A stretch of DNA of 64,000 nucleotides, from the NCBI RefSeq assembly GCF_963855985.1, contig NC_087095.1:8690001-8754000 (forward strand), in the 5' to 3' direction. The position numbers and the translations under genes were made by a program. The notes beneath the pieces are model-generated. The model saw nothing but the letters and a program-made list of their open reading frames with translations, had not been told where the DNA came from and did no database searches. Source of the DNA: Ostrinia nubilalis (taxonomy: Eukaryota; Arthropoda; Insecta; Lepidoptera; Crambidae). The first letter of the stretch is position 1; every line of letters starts with the position of its first letter. Below are positions 43,644-54,800 of this stretch, piece after piece.

Positions 43644-46600
43644 AACATAAAATCAAGACGGTGTTCTCAAGCAGGAGATAGTTGTATCTCCGTACCATCT
43701 CTCATCTTTCTCAGCTTATCGCTGGCTTATTCAAAATAAACACCCCGTGGCTTTCCATCTATATCCCACCTTCAAGTGGGCATGCTTTGTTTCTATCTAT
43801 TGTGCAACCAAGATAAACCGTACTCAAGCCGATCTTGAAGTAGCTTGAAGCTGTGCCTGAGATAACTTGCCGATTAGTTTCGTTGAACAATCTCATGTTG
43901 AGCGTTGCATCAAACAATTGTTAACGGATCAAGTTTGTTTGTATTGTAAGTTCTGTTTGTGCGCGCTGAAAATGCTAATTGGAGGTGTGGTGTGGTAATT
44001 GATGTGAAATTATATTTGATTAAAAAAACAATCTCGTGTAACTATTTAGATTTTAAATGATAACCAGTTAAAAACTTGGAAATTTCACCCGGCATCAACT
44101 AGTCAGAGACTAAGGCTGGGTTGCACCATCTTACTTTAACTTTCACAAACGTTAAAAATCTATCTAACTCCATACAAAAAACCGGTTATCGTTATAGTTA
44201 AAAGGCCAAAGTTAGGTGGTGCAACTCAGCCTAAGTAAACTTAAAATAATGATGCTAGAGACATTGAATTCTTTTACTTAAAATTAGGAATGTAATTATT
44301 GCACAAACATAAGGTACATAATATTTACTACGGTGATTTCCCATTTTTTAAGTTGAGCAAGGATTAATCTAATACGAAATTTAAATTGTTTATGATACTA
44401 ATTACCAAAGCTCTCTTATAATATAACTTATAAAACTTTTAAGTTAACTTTAATAGATATTTCTAGCAAGTCTTAGCTAGGTTTGGACAATTAATTCAGT
44501 TGTTTCTGAAAATATTTAAAGAGATTCCACAAAGTTTGTGATGAGGGATGACAAAGTGTGGCAAAGTTTACACAACTTTATTTCCATTAAAGTTAGGGTT
44601 ATGTCACTGTAAGAAAAAGTACGAGATGTTAGACTCTCGCTTAGCGGTGGAATTCTTTTAAGTTGTAAGTTTTAAATGGAACCATCTACATTTTGCTTCG
44701 CAATTTCAAGTTAGTTCGCCGACACTAGAGCTTCACAAAGAAACTTGCTAACTTTTTGAGTTACTCTAATTCATTGACTTAAAAATTGGTAAAAGAATGA
44801 AATTAAGCAAAGTGAAATACCATTTTTTGACACAATATTTAAATTATAATAGGAATTTAGTTATTGTGCCTCTTGTAAAATTGACTGCCACAAAGGGCCT
44901 CGAATGGATGATTTATTTCATTGTATCAATTAACTTTATAAACTGAAAAATGTGTTTCCCATTTTGTCATTTTTCTTTTTTTTTCATAAAACATTATTTT
45001 GTCAAAATGTGCAATTTGTGTATTATTTTCTTTACCGTTTACACACAATTTAAAATTACTTATATTGTTGTTTGTTTCTCTAAAAGCATTCGTTAAATAA
45101 AAACCAACCCTTTATCTACGTATTAAAGGAACTAAAATGGTACCTGCAAGACTTAATAAAGATTTATCCAACATCGCAACGGAGTTCGCGATCAAGCTAA
45201 ACAAGTTTCGCGTTCAATGAAATGTCGATGTTTTAGTGCACCGCATTCGGTTTCTTCACAACTTTTGATTAGTTTCGATACCAATTCATTCGCTTTGTTT
45301 CTGTTTGTTTGCAAGTTGGTAACCTGTTGATGTTACGAACTGCATTTCAATTTCTTAACGCAATCCAGCTTGAACAGTATGGTCAAAGAAAAAGAAAAAT
45401 CTCTACTAAATGGACAAAAATAAAAATTACAAAATATGGAAAGGCACTATTGTTTTAACGTCCCTACATAATAGTACATAAAAGCACTTTAATCAAATGT
45501 AGAAAAGAATGCTGATTCGGTGTAAATCGTGTTACAATCGATGTCACATATCCAGGTGTCTAAAGTTTCGTAGCAAAAACAACTTTGAAAAAGTGTAGTC
45601 AACTCCAGTCCAAAGGTAAAAAGTAAAAGTAGTAGCGAATTTGAAAGAGTTTTCTTGCCACGTGTATTCTATAATAAATAATCCCTCGTGGAAGTTAAGA
45701 TTGATTGAAATAAAAAGTTACCTTGACATAAAATCTTGGAACTACGAGTATTTATTTAGAATCCATGAGTTTTTATAAACCTTACCCTTTGGGGTTAAAC
45801 AAAGCAATGTTTCTTTTGCTCTCTTGTGGTTAGTAACAAGTAAGGGGTGGGTGTCATGAACTCAATCAAATCGAAGACTTAACGTAGTTCAGAGGCAAGC
45901 TCGAAATAGTATTTAATTTCTTTTTGGACAGTGACGTTTTAAACCGAGCCACCAATTTCATAACCAAATTGCAAGCAAATCTTTTTTACTGTGTCCCTTG
46001 AGTCCAGAGAGTTCAAATCTGGACCACAAATGCATTCGAAGAACAAAAGACCCATTTCTCATTTAAAACCATATGGTATAAGGTTACTTTGTAAACTGTA
46101 ATTGGTTTTGTTAGTTCTCGTAGACAGTATAATAATTCAAAATACATTTTAGAAATAATGATATCATTTTATGAACATAGTTGTACTCGTGTGTAACAAT
46201 TTACTGTTAATTTTATTCTGGGAAATACTCAGACATTAAGTAATTTCTGCAAACTGAGCATGTAATTTTGTATTCTCTTTTGTTTGAAAAATGGCTAATT
46301 TAAAATGTTTCTTGCATAGCTTTAGCTTAATTATTTAAAGCACTCTGTTGTTGTAATATTTCATTTGCTTGTATAATGTCAATTATATCTGCATGATAAA
46401 TTAGTCAAAAGTAGCTTACCTACATTCATTTAAATATGCATCTTTTAAAACATTCTCCTTTTATAATAGTTTAATCTAAAGCCTATTTTTAATTAAGTCC
46501 TTTAATAATTAATAATATAATTAGACGATAAATTGTTTTATAAAAAGTTGGTTTCACCAACATTCCAAATACAATAGACGACCAAATTAGTTTATTTGGC

Positions 46601-46845
46601 CAAACAATCTTTACGGTAAAGTACTTCATAACATTGGACCCAACATTTGAGCACAATGGTCAATGGACTGCCAAGTTGGAGCCATGTTGCGAGATGTTTG
46701 CCGGGAATGCCGTACGACTATTTATAAACATTTGTGACAGTGACTAATTTGCGCTTAGTATATTTGGCGCGAACTAAATTTGCGTACTTGTCATACGTTT
46801 GTAGATACAGTTCTTACAGATACGATCAGAATTAAGTTAATATAA
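43644..46845. other. Unique AT-rich DNA with one MITE, no supported gene
   Basis: Apart from the MITE at 44109-44235, nothing is recognised. A block near 46660-46740 (GGAGCCATGTTGCGAGATGT, GCCGGGAATGCCGTACGAC) is somewhat GC-richer and unique and could be a regulatory element. Confidence 0.5.
44109..44235 (-). mobile_element. MITE, GGCTGAGTTGCACC family, copy 3
   Basis: Ends TAAGGCTGGGTTGCACCATC and the complement of CTTAGGCTGAGTTGCACCAC. The internal AACGTTAAAAATCTATCTAAC and AACCGGTTATCG are the complement of copies 1 and 2, so it is inverted relative to them. Best-preserved termini of the family in this window. Confidence 0.82.
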
Positions 46846-46955
46846 TGCCCGTTTTCCCCATCAATCCCTAATTTTTAAGTTACCCCTATGGTAACACATA
46901 ACAGGAATTTTGTTTTCATAGGGGTCACTTAAACATTATTGATTGATCACGCTTA
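46846..46955. mobile_element. TGCYCGTTTTCACC MITE, copy 2 (decayed right end)
   Basis: Left end TGCCCGTTTTCCCCATCAAT and CTAATTTTTAAGTTACCCCT. Right arm ATAGGGGTCACTTAAA, then GATTGATCACGCTTACGG, where the last bases have diverged. Related to 28634-28749. TAA precedes the left end. Confidence 0.7.
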
Positions 46956-47594
46956 CGGTGACATTATTGAAATTAAAATTATACTTTTGTACACACGAAT
47001 ACCAGGAATCGAAAATAATATTTTATTATTGCAGAAGTTATGAAAAAATAGAGATGTGATTGTTTTGTTTGATTGGAGCTTTTAACAGCAATAGTAGGAC
47101 TTGCAGTTGAATCAAATGTAGTGTACCTACGTCCAACTAGTGTACATGACTAGTTCGAATAACCAGTAACTGGATTGGGTTTAGGTCCATTCAGCCAACA
47201 TGTCTGCCAACATTTGAAGCACTAGGTAACTCTAGACGAAACTGTAGACCGTTGCCGTAAACACAAGTTGATTTTGTACGACGTTTAGCGAGAACAGTTT
47301 ACGTTTCAGGGCATTGAAATTCGATGTTTTGTGATACAATTGCGCAACTAAATTTTTTCTATTTGCTTAGCTCAGGCCTTAGACTATACACATTGCTAAA
47401 AACTCTTAAAACGTCCAACTAGTTGCAATAGGGGCAATTTTTTTGTGAAAAATTACGAAAAGTCGTAATCGTTAATGTTTGAAAAATTGTAGAAAACTAA
47501 TCAAAAAGTTTATATGTACCCTGATTGATTTAAAATTAATTGCTATTTTCAAGTATAGTTCCTATTCCTATTATTCTATGTCAAAATTCTGTTA

Positions 47595-48268
47595 CAGTCC
47601 TATCAACTTAAGCTGAGAATTGCATTTGTGTGAGTGATCGCTAAAAGTACCGTTAGTAAAACACATACAAATAAAATTAATGTTTTATTAAAAGGAAGTC
47701 TATAAAACACTTGCTACCAATTGGGCCGATGTAACGACACTTGACACATCCTTTTAAATAAATAAATAAATAAATAAAAACAGGTCCTCGCTCAGCATAT
47801 GCCAAGGCACGAAGTACCTCGACGCTGATATTCTGCGAGCACCGTTTATAGAGAGGGCGTCCAGCCAGCCTTATAAAATACAACAAAAAGACAAACTTTA
47901 TAAAATTACAAAATAAAAACAGACTAAAAACTTTTCGTTCACACCTTTAAAATACGTATTCAATTTGCATAAAATTTCTTTCACTTGGCTGCTTAATGGA
48001 TTTCGCAGGAAATTCACTTACAGTAGGAGCCATTTCACTAATATTTGGAACACAATTACATAAAATTACACGTATCTGCTACCAGTACCGGGGGTGAAGT
48101 GAAGTATGTGAGCGACAAGGAAGCAGTGCGTGGCGGACGCGCCGCGCTTCAGGCCGCTTGCTATAATAAACCATGCGCGGGACGCGCCGCGCTTCAAGCC
48201 GATTGTCACTCTAAACTATCGGTGTGCACTCACACAAATGCAATTCTCAGCTTAAGTTGAGAGGACTG
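47595..48268. mobile_element. 674-bp non-autonomous Tc1/mariner-like element (42-bp inverted ends)
   Basis: Ends CAGTCCTATCAACTTAAGCT, continuing GAGAATTGCATTTGTGTGAG, with a right end that is its inverse over 42 bp with one mismatch. TA flanks both sides (47593-47594 and 48269-48270). Inside are a short (AAAT)n tract near 47756-47780 and two copies of a GC-rich block, GGACGCGCCGCGCTTCARGC (near 48134 and 48180). No transposase; the open frames across it are not gene-like. Confidence 0.82.
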
Positions 48269-48270
48269 TA

Positions 48271-49158
48271 GTAACAAACAAAACAATTTTGTTCCCTGAA
48301 ATTTTAGTCTAAATTCGTTTGGTCTATGATTTTCCATATTCAAATATTCGAGATCGCTACAAAATATACAGTTGGGGAAACGAAATCATAGGTAATAGAG
48401 TAAGCCTACCTTCGCTACTGTGGAGGGTTATCCCAAACAAATATGGAAGTAACGGATTATGATCACATTTTCTTTTATAACCCTTCCATCGCTTTATCTG
48501 GTAGGTATACGCAATGAGTAGGGCGGGGGAAAAGGGCTTCCACATTCATTTTTTAGCAAAAAGGGGACATGCAGTGACTGAGGATTATGGACGGGTAGCC
48601 AGCGATGACAAGTGTGTCTGTAAATATTTTATTACCCAGATTGACATTGTTTTTTCCTGGCGAGAATGAAAATTGAAGGTCCCTGTTTGTGCGCAATGTA
48701 ATCTAACTGAATTGATGTCAGCTGGGACGGGGATTTAGATTTGTTGTTATTAATCTGGAAGGTTAATTCTGGCAACCTAAAATAATATTTGGAATATTCT
48801 AATTGGAGTAAGTATCACTTATCTTCCGTTTATGCTAGCTGAGCTTTTGACTCGGAAGCTTGAATCATATTTATTTAAAGATAAATTCTTCTCTGTGGAT
48901 GTAACCCTTAACTTTGAAATGCTTCATTTTGAAAATATTCTTCAAATTCATTACAGCCTCGGAAATATTGGCTGCGCTCATCCATTCGAATAAAAGTAGG
49001 TAGGTACATTCCAGTTGAAACAATATCAATGCTGATTTCAGTATTGCATTCATTACTTACATAATTCTACAAACGTAACCGTTACAACTCTACATTATGT
49101 ATTTATGATTTTCATTACGTCTAATACAATAGGCTAGTTTCTTAAAAAAATAATATTA
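48271..49158. other. Unique DNA, no supported gene
   Basis: No exon, RNA gene or element recognised. Confidence 0.55.
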
Positions 49159-49406
49159 GTCCGTCAATTTTTGAATAAAAAAATATTGGACACGTATATT
49201 TTTAACTGTCAATCAAACTAATAATTACAAAGTTATAGTGCGTTGAAGTTCCGCGCGACGTCACAAAGTGCTGCACTTTTACGCACTCACTGACGTCACG
49301 GGCCTTTTCTTTAGAACTTTGGCACGCTTTATCTCTTTACATTTTCATTAGTTTTAAAAAGTGAAAAGTACGTGTAGAGTAGTTTTTGATAAGCTAACTG
49401 ACGGAC
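49159..49406. mobile_element. Palindromic MITE, GTCCGTCA family, copy 2 (TTA duplication)
   Basis: Ends GTCCGTCA at 49159-49166 and its inverse at 49399-49406, with TTA on both sides (49156-49158 and 49407-49409). The core has GCGACGTCAC and TGACGTCACGGG around GTGCTGCACTTTTACGCAC. The TTA duplication and the CRE-like core link it to 32281-32520 and fit a PIF/Harbinger-type element. Confidence 0.78.
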
Positions 49407-50292
49407 TTATTAAAACTCTTGCTTTTTTACCCAGGAAACATCCCTATTAACTTTATACTATTCAATCAACAGCAAGAAAAACAAACGAATTTTACCGGTT
49501 GAGGGAAAATAGTATAACGCTAAAATTAAACATTTAATTTCCTATACTGCTATAAACAAAATACGACGATGACGACACTTCCCCATACCTTGTCACCGTA
49601 AACTGTAATTAATCAAATAGATAATACGCGTGTACTTCGTAGATTGTAATTCGTTAAATTGGTGACTAACAATGACAAGTGGAAGAAACAGCAACTTAAG
49701 GGCTCTGCATTATACGGGCTTAAGTTCTCATTTATTATATTATAGTTAGTTCGCTTACTTTACTTAATGAACTCAAATCAAGCATTTATTAGGTATTATG
49801 ATGTATCTTTAGAAACACTAGAGACGCTTAAGTCCCATTACAAAACAACTCTTGAAACTCGATTGAATCTAAGCTTCATCTATGCTTGAAATTGAATCTC
49901 CAAGTTGCGTTTTGATCTATGTTCTTTAATACCTGAACCAATTTATTGGCATGTTTCTTTTTCTAACGATATGACAATATTTGCTTTTCAATCGAGTTAA
50001 CCCTTAGCAAGCGTTTGCGAGGCCGTACTGCGGAAGCTCCGCTATTAGCGTCGCGAGGGTCTGTCAATAACGCAGTCATTAAGGACTTAGGAGATTAGCG
50101 GTTGTCTCCTATCGAGGAGATGTTATGGGTTTAGGAAAACGGCGATGGAATCTTGGGGTTTGAAAATAAACAATGTGCTTAAAACAACATTAACACAAAA
50201 ATCAATTTAACATATTAGGTATCTATGTTATATACCTATGTATCATTTTTCTATAGTTACTTATTTCTTTATTTTACTTCTAGAAATCATAG
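49407..50292. other. Unique DNA, GC-richer patch, no supported gene
   Basis: The patch 50000-50115 (GGCCGTACTGCGGAAGCTCC, then TTAGCGTCGCGAGGGTCTGT) is compositionally unlike its surroundings and may be regulatory. Nothing coding is recognised. Confidence 0.45.
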
Positions 50293-50350
50293 AAGGAGGC
50301 CTATGTTCTACAGTAGACGTTCTGCGATTTATGACAATGATGATGATTAT
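50293..50350 (+). mobile_element. RTE-type LINE 3' terminus, ~58 bp
   Basis: GGAGGCCTATGTTCTACAGT, AGACGTTCTGCG, then a degraded (GATGAT)n tail. Only the very end of the element remains, so this is an extreme 5' truncation or an old decayed copy. Confidence 0.6.
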
Positions 50351-50500
50351 TCTTTAGTCAATTGGACGTTAAAAAAAGTATGACGAGCACCTAATCTTCA
50401 GAAAAAGAATAATATGGGTTATTTACAATTTTCCATTAAGTCGATTCATGTCATTTTTGTAAGTTTTAAGCTAGAAAGTTAATTCGATATAAACCTGACT

Positions 50501-50735
50501 AGCTTTCCGCCCGCGGCTTCGCCCGCGTGGAATTTTGTCTGTCACAGAAAAACTTTATCGCGCGCGTCCCTGTTTCAAAAACCGGGATAAAAACTATCCT
50601 ATGTTCTTTCCCGGGACTCAAACTATCTCTATGCCAAATTTCATCAAAATCGGTTGCGAGGTTTAAGCGGGAAAGCGTAACAGACAGACAGACAGACAGA
50701 CAGACAGAGTTACTTTCGCATTTATAATATTAGTT
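50501..50735 (+). mobile_element. CCGCGGCTTC...TAATATTAGT 3'-end repeat, copy 4
   Basis: CTAGCTTTCCGCCCGCGGCT, TTTATCGCGCGCGTCCC, CAAATTTCATCAAAATCGG, a (CAGA)n run of about seven units at 50680-50707, then TTTCGCATTTATAATATTAGT. It is full-length for the family in this window and close in sequence to 39975-40205. Confidence 0.82.
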
Positions 50736-53700
50736 GGGATTAAGTGTGGTGGAAATGTGATGAATTTTTATGATTTTTCTGTGTGTAAAGTCGCCCTTTG
50801 TGGAAAATCGACATTACCCTCAGATCATAGAAAGAGAATAGATATGAAGTCGCGCGTAACTACAACGAGAACCAGTGTCCCCACATTTCCCCCACCACAG
50901 CTCCCACACACACATTCAACTGTGTAAAAACAAAGCGACTGAGAGTCTACGACAACATGTGCAACCGGCTTAAAAGTGCTGTGATTGGCCAGCCGTGCGT
51001 GCCTTATGGCCAATCAATGGCCGCGTGACGTGACGCACACTTTGAAAAAAGCAATTAGAGAGAAGAAAGATAAAATGGAGTCGATAAGATATCGATACTT
51101 TAAATCCTGGGGGCAAGGCTCGAAATTGGTTTAAAAAATGCTTGTATGAAAACCTTTTTATTATAATACGTTATTATTATGTTCTTTAACGATTTTTGCA
51201 TAAAGGAGCCAGTTCCATTTTGTATGGACGAAAAACTCAGAATCAATTATTGGGACTAAATGAAGTTACCTTATATTAATTTACCCCAACCAAAGCTCAA
51301 TGTCGTTATCGATGGAGTATAGAAGTTATAGACTGACAAAGTTTGTATGAAAAGTCATGGGTTAAGTAGGTACTTGCGATTTTTACCAGTATTTACAATA
51401 TTGGTAATATATTATTATTTACTTTAATAATAATAACAGGATCACTGTAATTATTATTAACTACTATCGCGCATTAACTTTTTAATTATGGCGAAATTCG
51501 TACCGCCTATGTTTATCAAAAATAATGCCTATATTAGGCTTTCAACTAGCTCTTATAGTAATTACATAGTTGACAGTTACTAATCCCTTCTACTATTGTT
51601 ATTGTTTTTGTAAAAACTTAAAAATCGCAAGCAAATCATGATTTTTTCATTCAAAATTAGAAAATAGAAAATAATAATTTACTTCTATTTATCGATAATA
51701 GGAAACCGTATTAGAACACGAGCCCTGCACTATGTTACGACCGGCACATGCGGCCGTACTGTGTATTTTCACGCGTCAGTGGATATCGGAAGAAATAAAA
51801 TACATTGCGCAGTAGTTACGCATGACATAAAGTGGTTGCTAACTAAATCGTCAATGTACAACGTGTTTGAATTTTTATCACCACTAATTTCGATATCGCA
51901 GTAAATGTCACGGCACTGAATTCGTTCGTAAAAATGTTTAGTTTTTTTTATTTATAAGCAAAATACCAATGGATTTGCAATACTTACATGTGGTAAATGA
52001 CTTCATTGTTCCTGTAGTTCTTCGTTTCACTTATGTTATTGCACGTTACGACGCATTATCCAACAATATCGGAGAACATTTCCTCAGTACGACTGAATCG
52101 CGACTAACCTGGCGTCGCGGGCGATGTTCGTTTCTGGGCATATCGCGGAGACACGCGCCACGCCCCCGTTTCACATCTATTCCCTTCTATGATCTGAGAC
52201 ATTACCCCTTCCTTACTCCACCACTTTCGCAGCGTTTTAACATGACATACGTCCCAACCAATTCTGGCTTTGGAATATCACTTCTAGCGGGGACTTTATG
52301 TCCCGTATTGACACGTATGTTTGAGCTTGCGGTCTGCGGTCTCCGCCGCAGTCTATCGAAATACGATGCCTACGTGTAGGGCGGGATCAGGTAACTCGAT
52401 ATGCTGTTATTACAATCCAATATGCGACAAAGCACACATCAAACCACGTTTGTATATGGCATTAATATTGCCTTAGTTAGCTAAACCACTGGACTGCACT
52501 GAATACCAATCTAATGTGGTTACATACATAGCTGATTCGAACGAAGCGTGGCTGGGTTAACTCATTCCGCTGATCTGGTTGACGAACGCCTGGTATGGTA
52601 CGGATTGGGCTTCGAATATAGCTACGGTTGTAGATTTGAATCTCACCAGGGGACAAAATGTTAGTTCATGATGTTATGTTTACATGCACAATCTTTCATG
52701 TTTTTAAAAATAATATGATTGATTAACAATTTGTTTCTTTATATTTTTATATTAACAAATAAAACGCAATAAGCCAATCTCAATAATTATCTTAATAAAC
52801 GTTTTACTAGAGCTCAAGCCATGTCAATCAAAAACCTATTACCTATTCAGAGTTAATTTAAAAGTTACCGAAATAAAACATTAACTTCAAGTTACTTACT
52901 TAAATAATATTTCTGATTGAAAGTGCCTATAGCTAGTTAGTACATAGCTAATTATAGGCATTTTCAATCAGAAATAACATTTGAAGTCAAAAACTTTCAT
53001 TTACGTTACAAGTTAGAAGAAACAAATCTGTAATCAAAGCAGTTAATCCCAAAATCAATTGCCTACACAAATGACAAACAAATTCTCATTTTCAAATATT
53101 TGATTTCGTATTCTTAACAAATAATTACGCAGGTTCTTTCATCGGCGATTCAATACTGAAACTCAGGTAAGGACAATATCAGTTAAAACTCAAAGCTATA
53201 TTTGATTTTAATATTAAAACAAGATGGAAAAGCGTTTTGCATTTCATCATTTAGCGAGCTCTTTTATTGGATTCCGAGAAACATAATCGTAAATTTCAAA
53301 TTAAATTTTATGTTTCAAGAAATCGGGAAACACTCCAGTTAATGGGGTAGAAGAGACAACGGATTCAGTTTTAGACTGGACCGATGAAAGCAATTATTCA
53401 ATACTCATGGCCATCTGTGAATGCCATGGAACAAATGAAGCTTCTTAAAAATGCAAAAACAAGAATATTGATGAGTTTACAAAATCCAAACTCTAAGGTC
53501 CGTATTACAAAACAACGTTTAAAAGTCAATTTCAGTCTCAGTTTAGATTCTGATTTCAATCCGCAAAAATTTTACTTTTTAATAAGGTAAATGTAGCAAA
53601 GTTTCAGCGTGCATTGCACGGCAATACCTAAAGAACCGTTTGAGGTATATTTTACGAAATTTGAAACTGATCTTTATCTTGCAAGTCTCAACACATGAGC

Positions 53701-54537
53701 CAAATTTGAAGTGTTAATGAACAGTAGTTTTTGAGTGATGAGGAGTCAAAAGTGTCTCCAAGTGGTTCGTCTAAATATACGCACGGTGCAGTCCCCTCCC
53801 TGGAACTAGGCTTAACATGTTCCCGCGTGTCCATAATGTTTGTTCAAAGTTGATTTAGTCGATTTTCTTCTGATGGGAACATGTAAGACAAAAATAAAAT
53901 TTCCAATATTACAGACCTTCTAGAGCAGATGCCACGAAAACTAAACAAGATGTAGAAAAACTTGACTATCTCACCTTTAGCAAATTGAATAAGCTTTTTT
54001 TGGTTCATAGTAGCCATGTCACTAGGACGCATAGTTTCCGAGGATTAAGCGAAAAACCGAAAAGTGGTACCTTTAAACCCCCCTCTCCCCGCCGGCTCAA
54101 GGGCTAAGGGCGGGGACTTTTGCTATGTTCACCTCCTAACTAGTCTAAATAAAGTCCCGAAGTCAGAAATAGTGTTCCACGGATTTCCATCTATAATGCT
54201 TTATTGACTGGACTAGTATACTTGTACAAAAAGTACAAAAAAGTAGGCATACTTACTTGTTTTACTTTTCCTTTTTATGTAAATACCCGCGAGGGTTGTT
54301 TTTGTTGGTGGCATCCGAGAGACTGCCCATCAGGATTGGGCATGGTCCAATGGACCAGTTTTCAAAGAAAACACGCTGCCCGATCTCGACTACTCGTTCA
54401 ATGAAGAAATGTTTGCTCTGAACACTAGGAAAAGTGCTGTAATCGGCTCAACGGTATCGGGAACTAAACTACGTAACAGTCTGTTATTTTAATTTAAAAT
54501 TGTTTGGCTAATCATGGACCCTTATTTGGTAGTTACC
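50736..54537. other. Mostly unique DNA; possible promoter-like and tRNA-like patches
   Basis: 50950-51030 has paired CCAAT-type boxes (GTGATTGGCC and GGCCAATCAATGGCC) near CGTGACGTGACGC and could be regulatory. 51990-52390 is CpG-rich with a 136-codon frame lacking any known motif; it ends just before CAG|GTAACT. 52540-52660 has tRNA-like blocks (GGTTGACGAACGCCTGG, then GATTTGAATCTCACCAGGGG) suggesting a SINE. A hairpin lies at 52909-52975. No gene is called. Confidence 0.4.
52909..52975. ncRNA. microRNA-like hairpin (unverified)
   Basis: ATTTCTGATTGAAAGTGCCT at the left pairs with its inverse AGGCATTTTCAATCAGAAAT at the right: 22 of 23 positions over 52909-52931 and 52953-52975, with a 21-base loop holding a further small inverted pair (TAGCTA). 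Stem length and loop size are those of a pre-microRNA. A decayed foldback transposon would look similar, and I do not recognise a known mature sequence. Confidence 0.25.
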
Positions 54538-54800
54538 TTTCAAAGTCAAAGTCAAAGTCAAAATTTCTTTATTTGTTTAGACTAATAAATAGTTCTTACA
54601 AATCGTCATTTTGCTCTTAAGGAGCCTCTACATGTCTCATAATCTTTTTACCCTACCAGCGCTTCGAGACCAACATTTGGCAAGTGCTGAGAAGAAGCGC
54701 CGCAACAAACTCAGTCACCACTGTCTGCCGGTTAATATAAATAAATTTATATCCTGGATTATAAAATCGAGAATAGACATAAGTATTATTGATTATAAAT
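54538..54800 (-). mobile_element. CR1-type LINE 3' end, (ACTTTG)n tail
   Basis: Starts with the complemented hexamer tail, (CAAAGT)n, at about 54540-54562, then AAATTTCTTTATTTG, AATCGTCATTTTGCTC and AGAAGCGCCGCAACAAACTC. I recognise these as common in lepidopteran CR1-type LINE 3' regions. The short plus-strand frame across it is an artefact. The subfamily is uncertain. Confidence 0.55.

Noticed and set aside
51969..52379. 136-codon open frame in a CpG-rich stretch
   Set aside because: No domain, no signal for splicing or translation that I can support; composition explains the openness. Kept only as a possible regulatory patch.
53100..53170. Micro-exon between TAATTACGCAG and GAAACTCAG|GTAAGG
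   Set aside because: The acceptor lacks a pyrimidine tract; two short open peptides carry no recognisable meaning. Much weaker than the 43.0-kb candidate.
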